From positions 1 through 27,166 of the forward strand of contig JAEYPH010000068.1 of NCBI GenBank assembly GCA_023410875.1: a DNA stretch of 27,166 nucleotides, read 5' to 3'. The notes beneath the pieces were generated by a model that was not told where the DNA came from, made no database searches, and worked only from the letters and a program-made list of their open reading frames with translations. Positions 21,999-27,166 of this stretch are shown here, in pieces. This DNA comes from Bacillota bacterium (lineage in GTDB: Bacteria > Bacillota > Clostridia > Christensenellales > UMGS416). The position numbers were made by a program, and so were the translations under genes. Position 1 is the first letter of the stretch. Each line of letters opens with the position of its first letter.

Positions 21999-22367
21999 AT
22001 GTATACAATGAAAGAAGTATGTGAGCAGGTCGGAATCTCATATGAGACACTGCGATTTTATTGCAATGAGGGACTTGTGCCAAATGTGAAAAGAGGCAAA
22101 AACAATTACCGTGATTTTGATGAAAGAAACATAGGCTGGCTAAAGGGCCTGCAATGCCTGAAAAAGTGCGACATGAGTATCAAAGATATGAAAAAGTACA
22201 TGAACTTATGTTTGGGCGGGGCATCGACAATCCCTGAACGAAAGCAGCTGCTGGCAATTCAGAGGGAATTATTGCTGAGCAAAATCACTGAAATCAACAA
22301 AAGCCTTGAGTTCATCGATCATAAGCAGCAATATTACGACGGTGTTTTAGCTGGAGAAATGGAATAA
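21999..22367 (+). CDS. MerR-family transcriptional regulator
   Basis: A 122-residue protein. The N-terminal winged helix is clear (YTMKEVCEQVGISYETLRFY, residues 2-21, then NYRDFDERN), followed by the dimerisation helix (QRELLLSKITEINKSLEF, about 88-105). There is no cysteine metal-site pattern and the C-terminus is short, so the effector is probably a small molecule or an electrophile rather than a metal. GGAGGAG lies six bases before the ATG. It is divergent from an aldo/keto reductase-flavoprotein operon with a MerR-type promoter, the likely target. The gene is AT-richer than its neighbours. Confidence 0.92.
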   Translation: MYTMKEVCEQVGISYETLRFYCNEGLVPNVKRGKNNYRDFDERNIGWLKGLQCLKKCDMSIKDMKKYMNLCLGGASTIPERKQLLAIQRELLLSKITEINKSLEFIDHKQQYYDGVLAGEME

Positions 22368-22661
22368 ACGAGCAATCTGATCGATGTTGATAAATGACTG
22401 TCGGCTACTGCAAGGGTTCCCAGAACAACATCCTTGCCGACGGCGGATTCACTGCGCCGGAGGAAACCAATCCCCAAAAAGAATAGCGCTCAAAACTCCG
22501 CCCGTAGGCGGCGTTCGTCTCTTAGAAAACAAGAATGAGGTAATGCCGCCAAGATATCGCTCGGCGACCGTATTCGCCGGGTGATTAACGTTACAAATAA
22601 CAAGCCGTCTGAATCGCCAAGGCGCAACAGCGCCGCAGGCGAAAGGCAGGCCTTGGCCTGC
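22368..22661. other. Intergenic region without a convincing gene
   Basis: 294 bases between merR and the ger operon. It contains repeat B copy 2 (22610-22643) and small hairpins (CCGCC/GGCGG near 22497-22510; CGGCGA/TCGCCG near 22562-22579). A short frame ending at 22484 reads like the tail of a lost protein (FTAPEETNPQKE), but has no RBS and stops directly upstream, so it is not called. Confidence 0.5.
22610..22643 (+). repeat. Dispersed hairpin repeat B, copy 2
   Basis: Matches copy 1 at 5967-6000. Outer arms TCGCC (22614-22618) and GGCGA (22638-22642), inner arms GGCGC (22621-22625) and GCGCC (22630-22634), loop AACA. Like copy 1 it lies just past the stop of a minus-strand gene. The 17 bases from 22600, before and into the repeat, match 27095-27111 with one difference, a probable partial third copy. 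Confidence 0.75.
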
Positions 22662-22663
22662 CT
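22644..22663 (-). terminator. Perfect hairpin at the end of the ger operon
   Basis: AGGCAGGCC and GGCCTGCCT are perfect 9-base inverted arms around TT, overlapping the stop codon of the last ger gene. No U-tract follows directly on the minus strand, so termination function is only probable. Confidence 0.45.
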
Positions 22664-22874
22664 AATAATGTAAGCCCAGCCCCTCCAGCAGACTGTTGTA
22701 CGCGTCAAAGGGGTTGGGGATCTGCATGTCCATAACGAGCATCACCGACAGGCCCAGCGCCACCGCCAGCAGCGCGCCGAACACCGCCAGGTCCTTCCAG
22801 TACTTTTGGCAGATCAGGTACCGGGCGGTAAGAAAGCCGATCAGGCCATAGACCAGCAAAACCAATGGGATCAT
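22662..22874 (-). CDS. Small two-helix membrane protein, putative germinant receptor D subunit
   Basis: A 70-residue protein with two hydrophobic helices (about residues 2-21 and 28-48) and a short polar tail, PNPFDAYNSLLEGLG. Its ATG overlaps the stop of the GerB-family gene by four bases (ATGA), indicating translational coupling. Small two-helix D proteins encoded with ger operons are known in Bacillus (for example GerKD), where they modulate germination; size, topology and location fit. The frame runs on upstream far beyond this ATG, but that part is a shadow of the permease gene. Assignment rests on context and topology, not on a diagnostic motif. Confidence 0.75.
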   Translation of the reverse strand: MIPLVLLVYGLIGFLTARYLICQKYWKDLAVFGALLAVALGLSVMLVMDMQIPNPFDAYNSLLEGLGLHY

Positions 22875-23965
22875 TGTTTTGCCTCCACGCGGCAGTCCAG
22901 GCGGCGCAGCGCCGCCACCAGCAGCGTCGCCGGCGGCAGCACCATCTCCGGCAGCAGAGGGAAAAAGGGGTGATACCTTGCCCCGAAATAGCCGTGAGCC
23001 ATGGACGAGGGAAAGGCAATGATGGCCAGAATCACGGCAATGCCGGCAATGGGCAGGATCAGCGTGCTGCCGCAGCGCAGGTTGAAAATGTGGGTCACGC
23101 CCTTGACCACCGAGAAGTGCATTACGGCGATGCGCACAAACAGCGTGATCGTCACGCCCAGCGCCACCACCAGCTCCAGCCTGGTCAGGAATTCTGCGAT
23201 GTCGATCATGCGCACAGCCTGATAGTTGTTGCCCAGCAGCACGCCGCTGGACGGCCCCAGCACCGCCGTGTTGCGCAGCGACATCAGCAGCAGGATAAAA
23301 GCCCCCAGCCCCACGCCGCCGAACATCGTGCGTCCCAGCTTGCGCTGGTCGGTCACCGCTGGGAAAAACAGCATGAACAGAAAGGCGTCGCCGATGGGGA
23401 TCGCCGCGAATACGTGGGCGCCATGCAGCAGCAGCCGGGGCTTGGCTTCCAGCACCGGCAGCAGATTGCCAAAATCCATGCGGCCCAGCAGCATGGTCGT
23501 TGTGGATAGAAAGGTCACGACGACATACAGCAGCGCGAAGAGGGCCACGCGGAACAGCGGCACCGCGCCCTTGCGCACCGCGTAGGCGCTCACCAGCAGC
23601 GCAAGCACCAGGAAGATCGCCATCGGTGCGTCGGTCAGAATGTTGCCGACAAAAAAATCCCCCAGATCCCGCAGGTTGAAGCACAGCAGAAGCATCGCGT
23701 ACAGGATGTAAACCGTCGATATCCCGCGGCCGATCACCGGTCCGAACACGATGTTGTTGATGTCCAGCAGGCTGCTGCCGGGGAAGCGCCGGCACAGCAG
23801 CACATAGCTCCACACTATGGGCGCCGCGGCCAGCGTACCCAGAATCACGGTGATCCACGCGTCCTGGCGCAGCAGATTGTCCATAAAGCTCAATACCAGC
23901 GAGGACCCAACGATATAGCTTGAGATGACAAACGCAAACTGCCAGGGCAGTATCTTGCTTTTCAT
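22871..23965 (-). CDS. gerB: Spore germination permease, GerAB/GerB family
   Basis: A 364-residue protein with about 10 transmembrane helices, the standard length for the Spore_permease (amino acid-polyamine-organocation) family. It begins KILPWQFAFVISSYIVGSS and contains DLGDFFVGNILTDAP, RMDFGNLLPVLEAKP and FPAVTDQRK, all typical. In the spore inner membrane it is the subunit thought to bind the germinant. ATG 23965 has AAAGGA eight bases upstream; an in-frame ATG 84 bases earlier would extend into the gerC coding end and is rejected. The gerC stop is 16 bases upstream, and the small D-type gene overlaps its 3' end. Paralogue subgroup and germinant cannot be decided. Confidence 0.93.
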   Translation of the reverse strand: MKSKILPWQFAFVISSYIVGSSLVLSFMDNLLRQDAWITVILGTLAAAPIVWSYVLLCRRFPGSSLLDINNIVFGPVIGRGISTVYILYAMLLLCFNLRDLGDFFVGNILTDAPMAIFLVLALLVSAYAVRKGAVPLFRVALFALLYVVVTFLSTTTMLLGRMDFGNLLPVLEAKPRLLLHGAHVFAAIPIGDAFLFMLFFPAVTDQRKLGRTMFGGVGLGAFILLLMSLRNTAVLGPSSGVLLGNNYQAVRMIDIAEFLTRLELVVALGVTITLFVRIAVMHFSVVKGVTHIFNLRCGSTLILPIAGIAVILAIIAFPSSMAHGYFGARYHPFFPLLPEMVLPPATLLVAALRRLDCRVEAKQ

Positions 23966-23981
23966 AGCCGCATTCCTTTGC

Positions 23982-25139
23982 TCATGGTTTGGGCTCCACC
24001 GCCCGGGCGATGATACCTCCGGCCCGTATGTGGCATTCGACCGACACATCCACCGGCAGCTGCGGGAAGATCACCGGCCACTGGTCGATGGCCTGGCTCC
24101 AGTCCATCACGCGGCCCTTGTGCACCGCCGTGCCGAAGCCGTACACGTCGGTGTTCATCTCCCGCACGCGGTCCAGCGCGGCCTGTATCTCCGAGACGAT
24201 GACCTCTTCCTCCAGCTTTTCCAACACGGGGATTATCTCATAGCTCATCGCGTCCACGCCGGTCGTCACGGAGACCACCACGCCGGTCACGCGCACGGAC
24301 ACCTTCACCCGCAGCTTGCCATCCACCATCACGGGCTCAAAGGAGCCGCGGGCAGACGAGATCTCTGCGCTTACAAAGCCGCCCTGCAGGGGGATCTTCA
24401 CGATGCCGGATTGCACATCGCCGGTGACCCAGAACACACCGCGGCTCTCCATGGGCGAAAGCTGGCCGATCATCCGGTCCTCCTTGAACACCGCCATGCC
24501 CTCCACCGTGTGGGCGGCTACGCCGTTGTTTTCGGTGATCGTGATCAGGGGCATCATCGGGGCCTGGGTGTCGCTGATCATCGCGTTGGTGAATTGCAGC
24601 AGCGTGATTTCCATCGCTTCCGAGGTCTCCCCTTGCTCTTGAATCAGCCTGCTGATATGGGGGGCTACCAGTTTGTCCTCGGAAGCGGGCGTGTTCAGCG
24701 CCTGCGCGCCCTGTCCCCGCACCACGGCCAGCAGCATGTTGGGCTGAACGTTGGACGAGCGCAGGAAGAAGTCCAGCGGCGGGTCCACGCCCCGGCGCGC
24801 CAGGTCTTCGCCGAACAACAGTATGTCGCTGTGATTGAAGAACATCCGGCCATGCTGCATGCGGGTCAGGTTGCGGAAGCAATCGAACACGGTCTCGCCG
24901 TCGCTTTGCAGGTTCAGATAGGGCTTTTCCGACGAGGTGCCCGCGCCGGAGCCGCCGTGCGCCAGAGCGGCGGGCTTCACGATCTGCGCGGTCATCAGTA
25001 TACGCTGGGGGGAGTCGGGCTCGATGTCCAGGCTCACGCCGGCGACCATAGGCAGGTTTTGCAACTCCCGGGCGCCCATGCAGCCGCTCAGCGCCAAAGC
25101 CGCGGCCAGCAGCGCCATTAAGCGCACCGTTCGCATCAT
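23982..25139 (-). CDS. gerC: Spore germination lipoprotein, GerAC/GerC family
   Basis: A 385-residue lipoprotein. The signal peptide RLMALLAAALALSGC ends in a lipobox (LSGC, C20), so it is lipid-anchored to the outer face of the spore inner membrane. Family features follow: ELQNLPMVAGVSLDIEPDS (25-43), FFNHSDILLFGEDLARRGV and a C-terminal domain ending WSQAIDQWPVIFPQLPVDV. It is part of the A-B-C germinant receptor. Two adjacent ATGs begin the gene; the first overlaps the gerA stop (ATGA), with GGGAGG six bases upstream. Order A-C-B differs from the A-B-C order of the Bacillus gerA operon. Confidence 0.94.
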   Translation of the reverse strand: MMRTVRLMALLAAALALSGCMGARELQNLPMVAGVSLDIEPDSPQRILMTAQIVKPAALAHGGSGAGTSSEKPYLNLQSDGETVFDCFRNLTRMQHGRMFFNHSDILLFGEDLARRGVDPPLDFFLRSSNVQPNMLLAVVRGQGAQALNTPASEDKLVAPHISRLIQEQGETSEAMEITLLQFTNAMISDTQAPMMPLITITENNGVAAHTVEGMAVFKEDRMIGQLSPMESRGVFWVTGDVQSGIVKIPLQGGFVSAEISSARGSFEPVMVDGKLRVKVSVRVTGVVVSVTTGVDAMSYEIIPVLEKLEEEVIVSEIQAALDRVREMNTDVYGFGTAVHKGRVMDWSQAIDQWPVIFPQLPVDVSVECHIRAGGIIARAVEPKP

Positions 25140-26662
25140 GTCCAGCCTCCCTTGCGGCGCATCGGGTTGCGTTTGCCAATCCACTGGGGCCGCAGGCGCA
25201 GCAGCGCCTGCGGCATGCGCACGGCGCTGTCCTTGATGCCCTCCAGGCTGACGGGCGCGAAGGGCGACATGTATGGCACGCCGTAGGAATACAGCGAGGA
25301 CAGATGCAGCAGCAGGAAAAGCAGCGCCATGACAATGCCGAAGCCGCCCAGGAAGCCCGCGCACAACAGCAGGAAGTAGCGCAGCAGCAGCGTCGTGTTC
25401 ATCTGCGAGGGCACGGTGAAGCTGGCGATGGCCGTGATGGCGACGACGATGACCATGAAAGGGCTGATGATGCCCGCGTCCACCGCCGACTGGCCCAGCA
25501 CCAGCGCGCCCACGATGCTGACCGCCGAACCGATGGGCTTGGGCAGGCGCACGCCGGCCTCCTTGAGCACGTCGAAGAGCACCATCATCAGCAGCGCCTC
25601 CACCAGCGACGGGAAGGGAATGTCCTGATGCCCAGCGGCCATGGAGAACAGCAATGGGGTCGGAAGCATCTCCTGATGGAAGGTCGTCAGCGCCACGTAG
25701 GCCGCCGGGGCCATCATCGCGATGACATAGCTGAACAGCCGGATGATGCGCATGAACGTGGCAAAATAGGCCTTGATGTAATAATCCTCGGGGTTCTGGA
25801 AGCTTTCCATGAACAGGCACGGCGCCGTGAGCACGAAGGGGCTGCCGTCCACAGCCACGGCCACGCGCCCTTCCATGATCATCCCTGCGACGCTGTCCGG
25901 CCGCTCGCTGCTGCCCACGGTGCTGAAGATGGACCACGGCGCGTCGCTCATAGCCGCCTGCAAATTGCCGGATTCCAGCACCATGTCCACATCCATAGAG
26001 GCGATTCTGCCCTTGACGGCCTCCACCAGGCCGGGCATCACGACGCCCTCGATGCTGAGGATGGCCACGCTGGTGTTGGTCTGGCGGCCCACGGTCATCA
26101 TCTCGATGCGCAGGTTGGGGTTTTTGACGATGCGGCGTATCATCACCAGGTTGGATTGCAGCGTTTCCACGAACCCCTGGCGCGGTCCGCGCACCACGGT
26201 CTCGGTGCTGGGCTCCTGCACCGCGCGCTGGGGCCATTTCCTTGCGCCGATGGACAGCCCCTGGTGGCAGCCCTCGGCCAGCAGCAGCGTGCAGCCGCTC
26301 AGGATGTCGTCCACCATGGCGTCCACGCTGTCGCGCACGATTACGCTGACCGAGGCCACCATGGTGGCCGCCAGCGTGGGCATGTCATAGGGGTGGTTGG
26401 CCGCCTCGTCGAAGAGCAAGGGCTTGAGCACGGCGTTGTCCAGCACCTCCTGGTTCACCATGCCCGCCACATAGATGAGCGCGGCGGCGAAGGAGTCCTG
26501 GGCGCCATAGCGGAAATCCCGCAGCACAATGTCTTCGCTATGCCCCAGCCGGGCGCGCAGCAGCGACATGTCGCGGCCCAAATCGCCGCTCAGGGTGTTG
26601 AGCGGCTGCGGTTGTTGTTGGGTCTGGGGTGGGCGGTTGGTCCGCCCTGGGTGCCGGTTCAT
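25136..26662 (-). CDS. gerA: Spore germination protein, GerAA/GerA family
   Basis: A 508-residue protein with the start chosen here. The soluble N-terminal part carries the family block EPSTETVVRGPRQGFVETLQ (about 150-169), followed by RRIVKNPNLRIE; the C-terminal part has four or five membrane helices and TVPSQMNTTLLLRYFLLL. It is the A subunit of a germinant receptor and is thought to form an oligomeric channel in the spore inner membrane. The frame also has ATGs at 26677 and 26719. The upstream one lacks any RBS and lies on the -35 of a good sigma-G promoter (26692-26721), so translation from it is unlikely; 26662 has a modest GGTGG five bases upstream. First gene of the A-C-B-D operon. 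Confidence 0.9.
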   Translation of the reverse strand: MNRHPGRTNRPPQTQQQPQPLNTLSGDLGRDMSLLRARLGHSEDIVLRDFRYGAQDSFAAALIYVAGMVNQEVLDNAVLKPLLFDEAANHPYDMPTLAATMVASVSVIVRDSVDAMVDDILSGCTLLLAEGCHQGLSIGARKWPQRAVQEPSTETVVRGPRQGFVETLQSNLVMIRRIVKNPNLRIEMMTVGRQTNTSVAILSIEGVVMPGLVEAVKGRIASMDVDMVLESGNLQAAMSDAPWSIFSTVGSSERPDSVAGMIMEGRVAVAVDGSPFVLTAPCLFMESFQNPEDYYIKAYFATFMRIIRLFSYVIAMMAPAAYVALTTFHQEMLPTPLLFSMAAGHQDIPFPSLVEALLMMVLFDVLKEAGVRLPKPIGSAVSIVGALVLGQSAVDAGIISPFMVIVVAITAIASFTVPSQMNTTLLLRYFLLLCAGFLGGFGIVMALLFLLLHLSSLYSYGVPYMSPFAPVSLEGIKDSAVRMPQALLRLRPQWIGKRNPMRRKGGWT

Positions 26663-26691
26663 CGCGTCCACCGTCATAAATTCGATGGTCG

Positions 26692-26721
26692 TAGTATGCG
26701 CGGCGGCGGTGTTCGGCATGC
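26692..26721 (-). promoter_or_regulatory. Probable sigma-G (forespore) promoter of the ger operon
   Basis: On the minus strand GCATG (26717-26721) is followed after 18 bases by CATACTA (26692-26698). These match the Bacillus sigma-G consensus GMATR and CATNMTA. Transcription would start near 26685, just before the preferred gerA start codon. Ger receptor genes are sigma-G targets in Bacillus. Confidence 0.6.
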
Positions 26722-26790
26722 TTTTTTGGGATGATTGTCGTTTTTTAGCGAAAAAGACGGCTCAATGATAAAAAGACGAGCCTTGGAGAG

Positions 26791-26854
26791 GGATCTCGCG
26801 CCTGCAGGCGCGACCAAAGGGCTTTCCGGTCGCCCTTTGGAAACCTTCGGCCCC
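26791..26854 (-). repeat. Dispersed hairpin repeat A, copy 3 (short form)
   Basis: Inverted relative to copies 1 and 2. Minus strand: CCAAAGGG (26833-26840) with CCCTTTGG (26814-26821), and TCGCGCC (26807-26813) with GGCGCGA (26796-26802), loop TGCA. From GGGGCCGAAGG through the second stem it differs from copy 1 at only a few bases, mainly in the loops. It lies about 70 bases upstream of the sigma-G promoter. Confidence 0.85.
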
Positions 26855-27166
26855 ACTCTTTGGTATGGTTATGATATTTTGGGCTAGCGTGATAAATCTA
26901 AAAAAGAAGGCCTCACGAGGCGAGAATGCCTGTTGCCGATCGACGGTTCACCCGGCGGGAGGGAACGGCCGCCCAGACAGAATCGCTAGCCAAATCCCCG
27001 CTGCAGCGGACCATCGTTCCTGACAAGCGAGCATGAGCCGATCAATCGAAGCCCGCCGGCGACGGTCATCGGCGGCGGGCCGACAAAGAAAAGCACAAGC
27101 CGCCTGAATCGACGGCCGCGCCACCCCCCCCCCCGCGCAAACCCCCCCGGCCCCCCACGCACGGGG
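26855..27166. other. Non-coding right edge, low-quality C-rich end
   Basis: No gene, tRNA or rRNA is recognised. A 30-base hairpin (GCCCGCCG 27050-27057 with CGGCGGGC) and a 17-base match to the flank of repeat B copy 2 (27095-27111) are present. From about 27120 the sequence is almost pure C/G homopolymer runs, typical of assembly or sequencing noise at a contig end. Confidence 0.55.

Noticed and set aside
22384..22584. Short frames in the merR-ger gap
   Set aside because: No RBS, no recognisable family and several stops; at most a decayed fragment.
23982..26237. 751-codon extension of the GerC frame through gerA
   Set aside because: The part upstream of 25139 is out-of-frame gerA; lipoprotein signal, RBS and ATGA overlap fix the real start.
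25304..26734. 476-codon plus-strand frame opposite gerA
   Set aside because: Rich in His, Gln and Arg, as expected from antisense of GC-rich membrane-protein codons; no motif or RBS.
26674..26856. 60-codon minus-strand frame through repeat A copy 3
   Set aside because: It is the translation of the hairpin repeat; no RBS and no protein-level evidence.

Overview
The window looks like a GC-rich, low-redundancy chromosome segment of an anaerobic, endospore-forming member of the Firmicutes (Clostridia-like). The main support is a complete germinant-receptor (ger) operon at the right edge, helped by Firmicutes-type Shine-Dalgarno sites, sigma-A style promoters, 4Fe-4S/flavin redox proteins and MerR/LacI regulators. 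Genus-level assignment is not possible from the sequence. No rRNA, tRNA, CRISPR array, transposase or integrase was seen. The last ~50 bases are C-rich homopolymer sequence typical of a weak contig end.

Layout. (1) 1-4308: a GH35 beta-galactosidase running off the left edge, a LacI-family regulator, and a divergent MFS transporter whose promoter carries a 22-bp LacI-type operator. (2) 4415-6801: a QueG-like double-4Fe-4S protein, a GNAT acetyltransferase, and a convergent TIM-barrel sugar-phosphate isomerase-like protein. (3) 7076-10147: a lysine/diaminopimelate operon, dapA-dapB, in which DapB carries a C-terminal aspartokinase-like tandem ACT region, followed by a RimJ/RimL-type acetyltransferase. 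(4) 10148-16342: a visibly more AT-rich polysaccharide cassette with tight gene spacing: GT2 glycosyltransferase, polysaccharide pyruvyl transferase, aldo/keto reductase, left-handed beta-helix acyltransferase, and a 758-residue fusion of an FrhB-type iron-sulfur/flavin module with a degenerate GT2 domain and a coiled-coil tail. Its right end is fused to the 3' remnant of a fibronectin-III-like surface protein gene (to 16569). (5) 16688-22367: a second MFS transporter, three more redox genes (two aldo/keto reductases and an iron-sulfur flavoprotein-like reductase) under two MerR-type long-spacer promoters, an O-antigen-ligase/Wzy-like membrane protein, and a MerR regulator. (6) 22662-26662 (minus): a germinant receptor operon in the order A-C-B plus a small two-helix D-type subunit, preceded by a good forespore sigma-G promoter.

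Two families of dispersed, hairpin-forming intergenic repeats run through the window. Family A has three copies (near 1840, 9299 and 26854), the middle one split by a 163-bp hairpin-rich block. Family B has two clear copies (5967 and 22610) and one partial copy near the right edge. They look like REP/BIME-type elements, but no mobilising enzyme is present here.

The most unusual items are the DapB-ACT fusion, the FrhB-pseudoglycosyltransferase fusion inside a cassette with two redox enzymes, the island/Fn3 junction, and the paired MerR-type promoters.
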